The notes under the pieces: generated by a model | Seen by the model: the letters and a program-made list of their open reading frames with translations, nothing else | The model's database searches: none | What the model was told of the DNA's origin: nothing | In this document: positions 27,109-36,486 of the stretch, piece after piece | Position numbering within the stretch: position 1 is the first letter of the stretch | Layout of the letters: each line of letters begins with the position of its first letter | Position numbers and translations under genes: made by a program | Assembly (NCBI RefSeq): GCF_945957265.1 | Contig: NZ_CAMFKO010000037.1 | Location: 1-39,281 of the forward strand | Length of the DNA: 39,281 bases | Source: an uncultured Dechloromonas sp. | GTDB lineage: Bacteria; Pseudomonadota; Gammaproteobacteria; Burkholderiales; Rhodocyclaceae | Direction: 5' to 3'

Positions 27109-28953
27109 TCAGGCTGCATCCTTGAAGATGCCCATTTCGAACAGTTCGCGCTTGAGCACGAGTTCGCGCGGCATCTTCTCGCCCATCTTGTCGAACCACT
27201 CCTTGTGGCCGGCCAGTTCGGACTTCCAGGCGTCGGCGTCGATGGTGGTCAGCGCCTCGAACTCGTCCTTGTTGATTTCCAGGCCGGTCCAGTCGATGTC
27301 CTCGAACTTCGGCATCCAGCCGAGCACGGTTTCCTTGGCGGCGACGGTGCCCTTGCAACGCTGGACGATCCACTTCAGGACGCGCATGTTGTCGCCGAAG
27401 CCCGGCCACATGAATTCGCCCTTCTCGTTCATGCGGAACCAGTTCACGCAGAAGATCTTCGGGGTGGCATCGACGGTCTTGCCCATCTTCAGCCAGTGGT
27501 TGAAGTAATCGCCCATGTGGTAGCCGCAGAACGGCAGCATGGCGAACGGGTCGCGGCGGACGACGCCCTGCTGTCCGAAGGCGGCGGCAGTGGTCTCGGA
27601 GCCCAGCGTGGCGGCCATGTAGACGCCGTAGTTCCAGTTGAAGGCCTGGTACACCAGCGGCACGGTGGTGGCGCGGCGGCCGCCGAAGATGAAGGCGGAA
27701 ATCGGCACGCCGGCCGGGTCTTCCCAGGCGGCATCGACCGACGGGCACTGGCCGGCCGGGGCGGTGAAGCGGGAGTTGGCGTGGGCGGCCTTCTTGCCGG
27801 CCTTGCCGTCTTCCGGCGTCCAGTCGTTGCCCTGCCAGTCGATCAGGTGATCCGGTGCCTGCTTGGTCAGGCCTTCCCACCACACGTCGCCATCGTCGGT
27901 CAGCGCGACGTTGGTGAAGATGATGTTTTCCTTGAGGGTAGCCAGGGCGTTGAAGTTGGTCTTCTCGCTGGTGCCCGGGGCGACGCCGAAGAAGCCGGCT
28001 TCCGGGTTGATGGCGTAGAAGCGGGTGACGCCGTCGGCATCGACGCGCGGCTTGATCCAGGCGATGTCGTCGCCGATGGTGGTGATCTTCCAGCCGTCGA
28101 GGGTCTTCGGCGGGATCAGCATGGCGAAGTTGGTCTTGCCGCAGGCCGACGGGAAGGCGGCGGCGACGTAGGACTTCTCGCCTTCCGGCGATTCGACGCC
28201 GAGGATGAGCATGTGTTCGGCCAGCCAGCCCTGGTCGCGGGCCATGGTGGACGCGATGCGCAGCGCGAAGCACTTCTTGCCGAGCAGGGCGTTGCCGCCG
28301 TAGCCGGAGCCGTAGGACCAGATTTCACGGGTTTCCGGGTAGTGCACGATGTACTTGACGGTCGGGTTGCACGGCCACTTGGCATCCTGCTGGCCGGCTT
28401 CGAGCGGGGCGCCGACGGTGTGCACGCAGGGCACGAATTCGCCGTCGGTGCCGAGGACGTCATGGACGGCCTTGCCCATGCGGGTCATGGTGCGCATGTT
28501 GACGACGACGTAGGCGGAATCGGAGATTTCGACGCCGATGTGGGCGATCGGCGAACCGAGCGGGCCCATCGAGAACGGGATGACGTACATCGTGCGGCCC
28601 TTCATGCAGCCCTTGAACAGGCCGTTGAGGGTCTCGCGCATCTTGGCGGGCTCTTCCCAGTTGTTGGTCGGGCCGGCGTCTTCCTTCTTCTCGGAGCAGA
28701 TGTAGGTGCGGTCTTCGACGCGGGCGACGTCGGACGGGTCGGAGAAGGCGAGGTAGGAATTCGGGCGCTTGGCTTCGTTGAGCTTGATCAGGGTGCCGGC
28801 CTTGACCATTTCGGCGCACAGGCGGTCGTATTCTTCCTGGGTGCCGTCAGCCCAGTGGATATGGTCGGGCTGGGTCAGGGCGGCAATGTCGGCGACCCAT
28901 TTTTTCAGGCCTTCGTGTTTGACGTAATCGGGCGCGTTCAGCGGTGCGGTCAT
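27109..28953 (-). CDS. pckG: Phosphoenolpyruvate carboxykinase (GTP)
   Basis: Encodes 614 residues, the length of GTP-dependent PEPCK. The kinase-1 motif is FPSACGKTN (267-275) with the characteristic cysteine C271 and K273. Further landmarks are [23 protein letters not shown] (about 213-236) and [16 protein letters not shown]. It converts oxaloacetate to PEP for gluconeogenesis. That fits growth on phenylacetate, whose carbon enters as succinyl-CoA and acetyl-CoA. It is divergent from maeB, so the malate/oxaloacetate node can be controlled from one shared region. A terminator follows directly. Confidence 0.96.
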   Translation of the reverse strand: MTAPLNAPDYVKHEGLKKWVADIAALTQPDHIHWADGTQEEYDRLCAEMVKAGTLIKLNEAKRPNSYLAFSDPSDVARVEDRTYICSEKKEDAGPTNNWEEPAKMRETLNGLFKGCMKGRTMYVIPFSMGPLGSPIAHIGVEISDSAYVVVNMRTMTRMGKAVHDVLGTDGEFVPCVHTVGAPLEAGQQDAKWPCNPTVKYIVHYPETREIWSYGSGYGGNALLGKKCFALRIASTMARDQGWLAEHMLILGVESPEGEKSYVAAAFPSACGKTNFAMLIPPKTLDGWKITTIGDDIAWIKPRVDADGVTRFYAINPEAGFFGVAPGTSEKTNFNALATLKENIIFTNVALTDDGDVWWEGLTKQAPDHLIDWQGNDWTPEDGKAGKKAAHANSRFTAPAGQCPSVDAAWEDPAGVPISAFIFGGRRATTVPLVYQAFNWNYGVYMAATLGSETTAAAFGQQGVVRRDPFAMLPFCGYHMGDYFNHWLKMGKTVDATPKIFCVNWFRMNEKGEFMWPGFGDNMRVLKWIVQRCKGTVAAKETVLGWMPKFEDIDWTGLEINKDEFEALTTIDADAWKSELAGHKEWFDKMGEKMPRELVLKRELFEMGIFKDAA

Positions 28954-29124
28954 GGCGATATGTCTCTCTCTAAGTTGCTGATAAAGCTAGGTTTCACGCC
29001 AGTCGCCGGGAACTGCCACCAAGACTTCGAGCGGCTGGAGGCCGTCGGCTGGGAAGCGCGTAATTATGCATCAAATTAGGGTAAACATCTACTTGACGTG
29101 ACGAGCTACGTGATATCCGATAGT

Positions 29125-29153
29125 GTGAAATTTCACGCATCGCATGCTAAGAT
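29125..29153 (+). promoter_or_regulatory. Predicted maeB promoter with palindrome GTGAAATTTCAC
   Basis: A perfect 12-base palindrome GTGAAATTTCAC (29125-29136) overlaps a weak -35 GTGAAA, followed after 17 bases by TAAGAT (29148-29153) as -10. It lies in the 247-base region between pckG and maeB and could bind a dimeric regulator acting on both. The regulator is not known. Confidence 0.4.
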
Positions 29154-29200
29154 ATTCCGTAATTCGAGATGGCATTTCATAATGTAAAACGGAGACAAGA

Positions 29201-31480
29201 ATGGACCCTCGCCAGTTACGTGAAGCAGCGCTCTACTATCACCGCCAGCCGAAGCCCGGGAAGATTGCGGTCACGCCGATCAAGCAGCTGACCAACCAGT
29301 ACGACCTGTCGCTGGCTTACTCCCCCGGCGTCGCCTACGCCTGCGAAGAAATCGTCGCCGACCCGTCCGAAGCCAGCACCCTCACGTCGCGCGCCAACCT
29401 GGTCGGCGTCATCACCAACGGCACCGCCGTCCTCGGCCTCGGCCCCATCGGCCCGCTGGCCGCCAAGCCGGTCATGGAAGGCAAGGGCGTCCTCTTCAAG
29501 AAATTCGCCAACATCGACGTCTTCGACCTCGAAATCGAAGAGCGCGACCCGGACAAGCTGATCGACACCATCGCCTCGCTGGAGCCGACCTTCGGCGGCA
29601 TCAACCTCGAAGACATCAAGGCCCCGGAGTGCTTCTACATCGAGAAGAAGCTCCGCGAGCGCATGAAGATTCCCGTCTTCCACGACGACCAGCACGGTAC
29701 CGCCATCGTTGTCGGCGCCGCCATCCTCAATGGCCTGCACCTGATCGGCAAGGATCTTTCCAAGGTCAAGATCGTCACCTCCGGCGCCGGCGCCGCGGCG
29801 CTCGCCTGTCTCGACCTGCTGGTCATGCTCGGCGCCCCGGTCGAGAACATCTGGGTCACCGACATCAAGGGCCTGGTCTACGAAGGCCGCGTCGAGGAAA
29901 TGGACGAGATCAAGGCGCGCTACGTCAAGAAGACCGATGCCCGCACGCTGGGCGAAGTCATCGCCGGCGCCGACGTCTTCCTCGGCCTGTCCGCCGGCGG
30001 CGTGTTGAAGCAGGAGATGGTCGCCAAAATGGCGCCGCAGCCGGTCATCATGGCCCTCGCCAACCCGACCCCGGAAATCTCGCCGGAGCTGGTCAAGGCC
30101 GTGCGCGACGACGCCATCATCTGCACCGGCCGCTCGGACTATCCGAACCAGGTCAACAACGTGCTGTGTTTCCCCTTCATCTTCCGTGGTGCGCTCGACG
30201 TCGGCGCGACGACGATCACCGAGGAAATGAAGATGGCGGCGGTCAAGGCCATCGCCGAGCTGGCCCGCGCCGAGCAGTCGGAAGTCGCGGCCCGCGCCTA
30301 TGGCGAGAAAGTCGCCAGCTTCGGCCCGGAATACCTGATCCCCAACCCCTTCGACCCGCGCCTGATCGTCAAGATCGCGCCGGCCGTGGCCAAGGCGGGC
30401 ATGGACTCCGGCGTCGCCACGCGCCCGATCCAGGACTGGGATGCCTACATCCAGGGCCTCAACGAATTCGTCTACCACTCCGGCATGATCATGAAGCCGG
30501 TGTTCTCGCAGGCCAAGCTGGCGCCCAAGCGCATCGTCTTCGCCGAGGGCGAGGACGAGCGCGTGCTGCGCGCCGTGCAGGTGGTGCGCGACGAAGGCAT
30601 CGCCTGGCCGGTGCTGATCGGCCGCCACGACGAGATCAACCGGCGCATCGAACAGGCCGGCCTGCGCATTCGCGAAGGCGAGGACTTCGAGATCGTCCAC
30701 TCCGAGAATTGCGCTTTCTTCGATGCGCACTACGAGGAATTCTGCACGACCTACCACCGCCTGATGGAGCGCAAGGGGGTTTCGCCCGAGTTCGCCCGGC
30801 GCGAGGTGCGCCGCCGCAATACGCTGTACGGTTCGCTGATGGTGCATCTCGGTTACGCCGACGGCCTGATCTGCGGCACCTTCGGCCGCCACGAGACGCA
30901 CCGCGAGTACGTGCAGAGCGTGATCGGCATGCGCGCCAGCCACGATCGCTACTACGCGATGAACCTGCTGATGCTGCCGGAGCGCACGGTGTTCATCGGC
31001 GATACCTACGTCAATTACGACCCGAGCGCCGAACAGCTGGCCGAGATGACCCTGCTCGCCGCCGAGGAGATCCGCAACTTCGGCGTCACGCCGAAAGTGG
31101 CCCTGCTGTCGCATTCGACCTTCGGCACGGAAGATACGCCGACCTCGCTGAAGATGCGCGACGTGCTGGACAGGCTCAGCCAGCGCGCCCCGGAGCTGGA
31201 AGTCGAGGGCGAAATGCACGGCGATGCGGCGCTCGACGAGCAGATCCGCCTGAAGGCCTTCCCGAACTCCCGCCTCAAGGGGCAGGCCAACCTGCTGGTG
31301 ATGCCGACGCTCGATGCCGCCAACATCTCGTTCAACCTGCTCAAGGTGGCCGCCGGCGACAACCTGACGGTCGGCCCCATCCTGCTCGGCGCGGCGAAAC
31401 CGGTGAACATCCTGACGCCGACTGCCACAGTGCGTCGCATTGTTAATATGACGGCGCTCACCGTGGTCGATGCAGGCTAA
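29201..31480 (+). CDS. maeB: NADP-dependent malic enzyme with phosphotransacetylase-like C-terminal domain
   Basis: Encodes 759 residues, the MaeB hybrid type. Residues 1 to about 425 are the malic enzyme ([46 protein letters not shown] for the nucleotide site, LANPTPEI). The rest is the phosphotransacetylase-like domain ([31 protein letters not shown]), thought to be regulatory (acetyl-CoA sensing) rather than catalytic. It decarboxylates malate to pyruvate with NADP+, giving pyruvate and NADPH for growth on aromatic acids. CGGAGACAAGA precedes the ATG. The downstream gap is T-rich without a clear hairpin. Confidence 0.96.
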   Translation: MDPRQLREAALYYHRQPKPGKIAVTPIKQLTNQYDLSLAYSPGVAYACEEIVADPSEASTLTSRANLVGVITNGTAVLGLGPIGPLAAKPVMEGKGVLFKKFANIDVFDLEIEERDPDKLIDTIASLEPTFGGINLEDIKAPECFYIEKKLRERMKIPVFHDDQHGTAIVVGAAILNGLHLIGKDLSKVKIVTSGAGAAALACLDLLVMLGAPVENIWVTDIKGLVYEGRVEEMDEIKARYVKKTDARTLGEVIAGADVFLGLSAGGVLKQEMVAKMAPQPVIMALANPTPEISPELVKAVRDDAIICTGRSDYPNQVNNVLCFPFIFRGALDVGATTITEEMKMAAVKAIAELARAEQSEVAARAYGEKVASFGPEYLIPNPFDPRLIVKIAPAVAKAGMDSGVATRPIQDWDAYIQGLNEFVYHSGMIMKPVFSQAKLAPKRIVFAEGEDERVLRAVQVVRDEGIAWPVLIGRHDEINRRIEQAGLRIREGEDFEIVHSENCAFFDAHYEEFCTTYHRLMERKGVSPEFARREVRRRNTLYGSLMVHLGYADGLICGTFGRHETHREYVQSVIGMRASHDRYYAMNLLMLPERTVFIGDTYVNYDPSAEQLAEMTLLAAEEIRNFGVTPKVALLSHSTFGTEDTPTSLKMRDVLDRLSQRAPELEVEGEMHGDAALDEQIRLKAFPNSRLKGQANLLVMPTLDAANISFNLLKVAAGDNLTVGPILLGAAKPVNILTPTATVRRIVNMTALTVVDAG

Positions 31481-31519
31481 GTCGTTGCTTTAATTTGCTT
31501 TTGTATCTGCTTATTTTTA

Positions 31520-31547
31520 TTGAAAATTCTTCGTCTCCTGCTAAACT
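31520..31547 (+). promoter_or_regulatory. Predicted pbpG promoter
   Basis: A -35 box TTGAAA (31520-31525) and a -10 box TAAACT (31542-31547) with a 16-base spacer, 35 bases before the pbpG start. A small inverted repeat TGCCA-N4-TGGCA (31558-31571) lies next to the ribosome-binding site AGGAGA and might modulate translation. Confidence 0.45.
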
Positions 31548-31582
31548 GGGGTAAAATTGCCACAATTGGCAGGAGATGTTGA

Positions 31583-32689
31583 ATGATGCAGAAATTGAAG
31601 TCTGCCTTGCTGGTCGGCGCCGTTCTGGGTTTGTGCGTACAAACCCCCGTTCTCGCGGCGCAGACCAAGAAGGTCGAGCAGGGCGCCCAGAAAAAGGCGG
31701 CCAAGAAGGCGCCGGTTGCGGCCAGTTCCGCCAGCAAGCCGGCTGCTAAATCGGTCAAGTCGGCGGGCAAGGCCGCGCAGGGCAAGGCTGTCGCCGCCAA
31801 ATCCTCGGCCAGGCAGGCCGTTGCGGGCACCACGAAATCCTCCGGAAAGTCCGCGCTGGTCGCCGCCAAGCCCCAGGCCAGGCCGGTTCGCCACGCGGCC
31901 ATGTCCGAACTGGATGCCGATCCGCGCCGCTTGGCGCTGTATTCCGCTTCCGCGCTGGTCATCGACCAGAGCAGCGGCCAGCCGCTGCTCGAGAAGCAGC
32001 CCGACGCCGTGGTTCCCATCGCCTCGATTTCCAAGCTGATGACCGCCATGGTCGTGCTGGACGCCAAGCTCGACCTGCAGGAAGTCATCTCCATCGGCGA
32101 GGAAGATGTCGATGGCCTGAAGGGAACGCGTTCGCGCCTGCCGGTGGGGACGACGATGACCCGCGAAGCGGCCATGCTGCTGGCCCTGATGTCGTCGGAA
32201 AACCGCGCCGCCAATGCCCTGGGACGCCACTATCCGGGCGGCTTGCCGGCCTTCGTCCAGGCCATGAACAAGAAATCCCACGCGCTGGGCATGTTCCACT
32301 CGCGTTTCGAGGAGCCGACCGGCTTGTCGAGCAACAATGTGTCGACGGCGCACGACCTGGCCCGCATGGTTGCTGCCGCCGCGCGCTATCCCGAAATTCG
32401 CCAGTATTCGACCACCGCCGAGGCCAAGGTCGAGCTGAATGGCCGCATCCGCGACTTCCACAACACCAATGCCCTGGTGCGCAGCGACAACTGGGAAATC
32501 GGCGTTTCCAAGACCGGCTACATTTCCGAAGCCGGTCGCTGCCTGGTCATGCAGGCCCGCGTGGCCGACAAGCCGGTCGTCATCGTGCTGCTCGATTCGG
32601 TCGGCAAGATGACCCGGGTCGGCGATGCGCAGCGGATCAAGCGCTGGATGGAAAGCGCCTCGCTGGGGCCCGACCGGCGCAAGGCCTGA
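31583..32689 (+). CDS. pbpG: D-alanyl-D-alanine endopeptidase (PBP7/8 type) with Lys/Ala-rich linker
   Basis: Encodes 368 residues. A signal peptide (about 1-25) is followed by a long low-complexity linker (about 26-105) made mostly of Lys, Ala and Ser, resembling histone H1 tails. The catalytic domain is an S11-type serine peptidase with S148-x2-K151 (in ASISKL), S205-x-N207 (in SSENRA) and K310-T-G (in SKTGYI). It acts in the periplasm on peptidoglycan cross-links. PBP7 of E. coli lacks such a long basic linker; here the linker may hold the enzyme on anionic wall polymers, which is inference. The gene ends at a strong bidirectional terminator. Confidence 0.9.
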   Translation: MMQKLKSALLVGAVLGLCVQTPVLAAQTKKVEQGAQKKAAKKAPVAASSASKPAAKSVKSAGKAAQGKAVAAKSSARQAVAGTTKSSGKSALVAAKPQARPVRHAAMSELDADPRRLALYSASALVIDQSSGQPLLEKQPDAVVPIASISKLMTAMVVLDAKLDLQEVISIGEEDVDGLKGTRSRLPVGTTMTREAAMLLALMSSENRAANALGRHYPGGLPAFVQAMNKKSHALGMFHSRFEEPTGLSSNNVSTAHDLARMVAAAARYPEIRQYSTTAEAKVELNGRIRDFHNTNALVRSDNWEIGVSKTGYISEAGRCLVMQARVADKPVVIVLLDSVGKMTRVGDAQRIKRWMESASLGPDRRKA

Positions 32690-32703
32690 CCGGATTCGCC
32701 CAG

Positions 32704-32733
32704 CAAAAAGGCCGCTTGCGAGCGGCCTTTTTT
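32704..32733. terminator. Bidirectional rho-independent terminator between pbpG and iclR-type gene
   Basis: Perfect arms GGCCGCT (32710-32716) and AGCGGCC (32721-32727) with loop TGCG, flanked by five As on the left and six Ts on the right, so it can terminate both convergent genes. Confidence 0.9.
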
Positions 32734-32752
32734 CATTCCGGGGCGCGGTGGC

Positions 32753-33541
32753 CTACTTGCGCGGGCCGGTGTAGCCGAGGGCCTGGGATACGGCGTCGGC
32801 GCTCTTCTTGACCTGCAGGGCCCAGTCCGGGTCATGGCGGTCGGCCGGGGCGGAAACCGAGAGGGCGGCGACGATGCTGCCTTCGTCGTCGTGGATCGGC
32901 GCGGCGACGCACTTCAGGCCGAGCTCGGCTTCCTCGTCGTCGTAGGCGATGCCGTGGCGGCGGACCTTGTCCAGCTCCTTTTCCAGCGCGGCCAGCGAGG
33001 TCAGCGAATGCGGCGTCTTGCCGGGCAGGCCGGTGCGCTTGGCGTAGTCGCGAACCCGCTGGGGGCCGTCGGTGGCGAGGAACAGCTTGCCGAGCGAGGT
33101 CAGGTGCAGCGGCGCGCGGCCGCCGACGAGATAGACCACGCGCACCAGGGCGCGGCCCGACGAGGTGCGTTCGAGATAGACGATTTCGTCGTCGTGGCGC
33201 GTGCCGAGGTTGATCGCCTCGCCGATGCACTCGTGCAGTTCCTGCATGTAGGGCAGGGCGACTTCGCGGACGTTGATGCGCGACTTGACGATGTTGCCCA
33301 GTTCGAGAAGACGGATGCCGAGGCGGTAAGTGCCGGTGTCTTGACGTTCGACAAAGCGGGCGGCGTTCATGGCTGCCAGAATGCGGTGCGCCGTCGACGG
33401 ATGGAGTTCGGTGGCGAGTGCCAAATGTTTCAGGCTGGCGGCATCGGGCGATGCGGCGAGCGCATCGAGCAACGACATCATGCGCTCGATGACCTGGATG
33501 GATCCGGGGGCTTTGCCGGACCCGTTGGCTGCTTCGGACAA
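32753..33541 (-). CDS. IclR-family transcriptional regulator of the lut operon (inferred)
   Basis: Encodes 262 residues starting at TTG, preceded by AAAGGAA at good spacing. The winged helix-turn-helix is in residues about 15-70 (IQVIERMMSLLDALA, LKHLALATELHPSTAHRILAAM). The effector domain contains LTSLGKLFLAT and CVAAPIHDDEGSIVAALSVSAPA. It is divergent from lutA with a 71-base gap, so it likely controls lutABC in response to a hydroxy or keto acid. Lut/lactate operons are more often controlled by GntR-type LldR regulators, so an IclR protein here is less usual. Regulation is inferred from position only. Confidence 0.88.
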   Translation of the reverse strand: MSEAANGSGKAPGSIQVIERMMSLLDALAASPDAASLKHLALATELHPSTAHRILAAMNAARFVERQDTGTYRLGIRLLELGNIVKSRINVREVALPYMQELHECIGEAINLGTRHDDEIVYLERTSSGRALVRVVYLVGGRAPLHLTSLGKLFLATDGPQRVRDYAKRTGLPGKTPHSLTSLAALEKELDKVRRHGIAYDDEEAELGLKCVAAPIHDDEGSIVAALSVSAPADRHDPDWALQVKKSADAVSQALGYTGPRK

Positions 33542-33567
33542 CTGGATTCCTTTATTGGTGTGGTTTG

Positions 33568-33583
33568 AGTAGCATTAGCCACT
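33568..33583. promoter_or_regulatory. Candidate operator between iclR-type gene and lutA
   Basis: A 16-base imperfect palindrome, AGTAGCATTAGCCACT, with one mismatched pair. It lies in the middle of the 71-base divergent gap, where an IclR-type regulator would be expected to bind. No convincing promoter boxes are visible for either gene. Confidence 0.35.
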
Positions 33584-33612
33584 TCACTTTTCTTGTGCGC
33601 CGCAATATTAGC

Positions 33613-34341
33613 ATGCGCTTAGCTCTCTACGTCACCTGTCTGGTCGACCTGATGCGACCGTCAGTCGGATTTGCCGCCTTGCGCCTGCTTGAGGACGCCG
33701 GCTGCGAAGTGATTGTTCCTGAAGGACAAACCTGCTGCGGCCAGCCGGCCTGGAGTGCCGGCGAGCGCGAGCTTGCCGCCGACCTGGCGAAGAAGGCGAT
33801 CGCCGAACTGGAGGCCTTCGATCATGTGGTCATTCCCTCCGGCTCGTGCGCCGACCAGGTGCGCAACGTCTATCCGCAGCTGTTCGCCGACGACCCCGAC
33901 TGGGGGCCGCGGGCGCGCACGCTGGCCGGGCGGACTCACGAGCTGACCAGCTTTCTGGCCGATGTGCTCAAGGTGTCGGCGGTGCCCGGCGCCTTCGACG
34001 GCAGCGTGACCTATCACGATTCGTGCAAGGGCTTGCGTGGCCTGGGCATCAAGCGGCAGCCGCGCGACTTGCTGGGGCTGGTGCCGGGCCTGGCGCTCAA
34101 GGAAATGGGCGAGTGCGAGGAATGCTGCGGTTTCGGCGGCGCCTTTTCCGTGAAGTTCGGCGATGTCTCGACCCGCATCGTCGACCGCAAATGCGATTCG
34201 ATTGCCGGCGCGGGGGCGGATGCCGTCGTCGGCGGCGACCTCGGTTGCCTGATGAATATCGAAGGCCGCCTGCGCCGCCGCGGCGACGAAACGACGCGCG
34301 TCCTGCACATCGCCGAAGTGCTGGCCGGGGGCGACGCGTGA
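33613..34341 (+). CDS. lutA: LutA: Fe-S oxidoreductase subunit of L-lactate utilisation complex
   Basis: Encodes 242 residues with two CCG domains, as in LutA/YkgE: C9, C41-C42-G (in TCCGQPAW) with C79, and C138, C171-C172-G (in ECCGFGGAF) with C212. These cysteines bind Fe-S clusters in this heterodisulfide-reductase-like family. With LutB and LutC it oxidises L-lactate to pyruvate in the cytoplasm or at the membrane. The ATG at 33613 was chosen because the protein start MRLALYVTCLVDLMRPS fits the family; a TTG 48 bases upstream would overlap the regulatory gap. Its TGA overlaps the GTG of lutB. Confidence 0.93.
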   Translation: MRLALYVTCLVDLMRPSVGFAALRLLEDAGCEVIVPEGQTCCGQPAWSAGERELAADLAKKAIAELEAFDHVVIPSGSCADQVRNVYPQLFADDPDWGPRARTLAGRTHELTSFLADVLKVSAVPGAFDGSVTYHDSCKGLRGLGIKRQPRDLLGLVPGLALKEMGECEECCGFGGAFSVKFGDVSTRIVDRKCDSIAGAGADAVVGGDLGCLMNIEGRLRRRGDETTRVLHIAEVLAGGDA

Positions 34342-35783
34342 CGGCTGCCGCGAAACATTCGCAGGCCATGCATTTCCAGGCGCGGGCCGGCGAGAAGGTG
34401 CGCAACCCCGTCCTGCAGCGGGCCTTGCAGAAAGCCAAGCCGCTGTTCGTCGGCAAGCGGGCCAAGGGCATCGCGGCGCTGGCCGACGACGCCCTCGATT
34501 TCGAGACCCTGCGCAGCGCCTGCGAGAGCATCCGCAACCGGACGCTGGCCGATCTCGATGTCTGGCTCGATATTTTCGAGGAACGGGCCACGGCGACCGG
34601 CGCCGAAGTGCTGTGGGCCCGCGACGGCGAGGAAGTCGGCCGCCTGGTGGTCGATATCGCCCGCCGCCACGGGGTGACCAAGGCCACCAAGTCGAAGTCC
34701 ATGCTCTCCGAGGAGGCGCACCTCAACGAGGCGCTGGCCGAGGCCGGCATCCGGCCGGTGGAAACCGACCTGGGCGAGTACATCGTCCAGCTGGCCGGCG
34801 AAACGCCGTCGCACATCATCGCCCCGGCAATCCACAAAACACTGGAGGAGGTCGAGGCCCTGTTCGCCGCCGAGCATGGCCGGCCGGTCGAAACGCGGAC
34901 CTCGGCCGATATTCCCGACCTCACCCGCGAGGCGCGCGAGGTGCTGCGCCAGCACTTCCTGACGGCGGAAATGGGCATCTCCGGCGCCAATTTCCTGATC
35001 GCCGAGAGCGGAACGGCGGCGCTGGTCACCAACGAAGGCAACGGCCGCATGGTGACGACCCTGCCCAAGGTGCATGTGGTGGTCACCGGGATCGAGAAGA
35101 TCGTGCCGACGCTGGAGGACTTCGCCACCCTGATGCGCCTGCTGCCGCGCTCGGCAACCGGCCAGAGCATTTCCAACTACGTGTCGCTGCTGACCGGCAC
35201 CAAGCGCGAAGGCGACTGCGACGGCCCGGAAAAGACAGTGTTCATCCTGGTCGACAACGGCCGCGCCAATCTGCTCGGTTCGGCCTACCAGGACATGCTG
35301 CGCTGCATCCGCTGCGGCGCCTGCATGAACCACTGCCCGGTGTATTTCTCGCTCGGCGGCCACGCCTACGGCTGGGTCTATCCCGGGCCGATGGGTTCGG
35401 TGCTGACGCCGCTCTATACGGGCATCGAAAACGCCCTCGACCTGCCGCACGCCTCCACCGGCTGCAACCAGTGCGGCAGCGTCTGCCCGGTGCGCATACC
35501 CTTGCCCAGACTGATGCACCGCCTGCGCGAGGAGCAGGTCGAGCGCGGCCTGCGCCCGTGGTCGGAGCGTTTCATGCTCAAGGCCTGGGCCTGGCTGGCC
35601 GGTCGTCCGGCCCTCTACCGCTGGATGATGCGGCGGGCGGTGCGCTACCTGAACTGGCTGGCCGACGACAGCGGCCGTATCCGCATTTTCGGCCTGGCGC
35701 CGGGCTGGAGCGCCGGGCGCGACCTGCCGGTGGCCGCCGGCCGCACCTTCAACGAACTCTACAAAGCAAGAAAGCGAGCTTGA
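34338..35783 (+). CDS. lutB: LutB: Fe-S subunit of L-lactate utilisation complex
   Basis: Encodes 481 residues from a GTG that overlaps the lutA stop by four bases. The N-terminal LUD domain contains TKSKSMLSEEAHLNEAL and ISGANFLIAESGTAALVTNEGN. Two ferredoxin-type 4Fe-4S motifs follow: C323-x2-C326-x2-C329-x3-C333 and C376-x2-C379-x3-C383. Together with LutA and LutC it forms the lactate oxidation complex. A start at the Met in residue 11 is possible. The next gene, a pruned aldehyde dehydrogenase, starts 2 bases after the stop. Confidence 0.94.
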   Translation: MTAAAKHSQAMHFQARAGEKVRNPVLQRALQKAKPLFVGKRAKGIAALADDALDFETLRSACESIRNRTLADLDVWLDIFEERATATGAEVLWARDGEEVGRLVVDIARRHGVTKATKSKSMLSEEAHLNEALAEAGIRPVETDLGEYIVQLAGETPSHIIAPAIHKTLEEVEALFAAEHGRPVETRTSADIPDLTREAREVLRQHFLTAEMGISGANFLIAESGTAALVTNEGNGRMVTTLPKVHVVVTGIEKIVPTLEDFATLMRLLPRSATGQSISNYVSLLTGTKREGDCDGPEKTVFILVDNGRANLLGSAYQDMLRCIRCGACMNHCPVYFSLGGHAYGWVYPGPMGSVLTPLYTGIENALDLPHASTGCNQCGSVCPVRIPLPRLMHRLREEQVERGLRPWSERFMLKAWAWLAGRPALYRWMMRRAVRYLNWLADDSGRIRIFGLAPGWSAGRDLPVAAGRTFNELYKARKRA

Positions 35784-35785
35784 GC

Positions 35786-36484
35786 ATGGAATTTACGCCC
35801 GATGGCCCGATGGCCATCCCCATGTGGGTGAACGGTCACGCCTTTTTGACCGTGACCCCGGATTTCTTCACCGTCACCAACCCGGCGACCGGCGAAGGGC
35901 TGCGACGTGTGCCGCTGTGCGGCGCCGACGAGGCAGCCGAGGCCGTGAAAGCCGCCCAGGCCGCGCAACCGGCGTGGGCGATGATGGGCGTGCCGGCCCG
36001 TCGCGTCTGCCTGGAGCGGCTTGCCCAGGGGCTCGACCGCTATACCGGCCATTTCGCCAAGTTGCTGATCCAGGAGTGCGGCTTCGACGAAGCGCGGGCC
36101 ACGGCCGAAGTCGGCGAGGCGGTTGCCGCATTGCGCGGCACCCAGGTCGGGCAGACCGGCGTGCTGGGCATCGTGCTCGATGCCAGCCGCCCGCTGGCCG
36201 CTTTTGCGGAAACCATGGCCCCCGCCCTGATGGCTGGCGCCACCCTGGTCGTCAAGCCGAGCCCGAAGGCGCCGTCGGCGGTGTTCGCGCTGTGCGAGCT
36301 GACGGCACGCGAAGAATGGCCGGCCGGCGTGGTCAACCTGTTGCAGGGCGACGCCGCCGCGATCGAGGGCCTGTGCGCCAGTACCGTCGACCGCCTGCTC
36401 TATTGCGGCAACGCCGCCCTGGGGGAGCAGGTCGGCGCGATGGCCGCCGCGGCCGGCAAGTCCTTCGACATGAAGGCGCTCTGA
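35786..36484 (+). CDS. Aldehyde-dehydrogenase cofactor-binding domain only (possible pseudoenzyme)
   Basis: Encodes 232 residues; full aldehyde dehydrogenases have about 480-500. It has the N-terminal landmarks (TNPATGE 31-37, then helices to residue 117), the cofactor region TGVLGIV (124-130), VVKPSP with K157, GVVNLLQGD, and the counterpart of the FTGS loop (YCGNAALGEQV, 206-216), then stops. The general-base Glu and nucleophile Cys are absent because the whole catalytic half is missing. The usual Asn after the GV region is also absent (LDASRP), and some 40 residues that normally hold the oligomerisation strands appear to be deleted around residue 120. It sits in frame in a tight operon, 2 bases from each neighbour, so it is probably made. 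It cannot be a normal dehydrogenase; its role is unknown. Confidence 0.75.
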   Translation: MEFTPDGPMAIPMWVNGHAFLTVTPDFFTVTNPATGEGLRRVPLCGADEAAEAVKAAQAAQPAWAMMGVPARRVCLERLAQGLDRYTGHFAKLLIQECGFDEARATAEVGEAVAALRGTQVGQTGVLGIVLDASRPLAAFAETMAPALMAGATLVVKPSPKAPSAVFALCELTAREEWPAGVVNLLQGDAAAIEGLCASTVDRLLYCGNAALGEQVGAMAAAAGKSFDMKAL

Positions 36485-36486
36485 CG

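Noticed and set aside
27205..29079. 624-codon plus-strand open frame opposite pckG
   Set aside because: It is the GC-driven shadow of pckG, with low-complexity Gly/Ala/Val/His/Asp-rich translation; pckG has full catalytic motifs.
29216..31219. 667-codon minus-strand open frame opposite maeB
   Set aside because: Shadow of maeB; the translation is dominated by Asp/His/Gly/Val with no recognisable domain.
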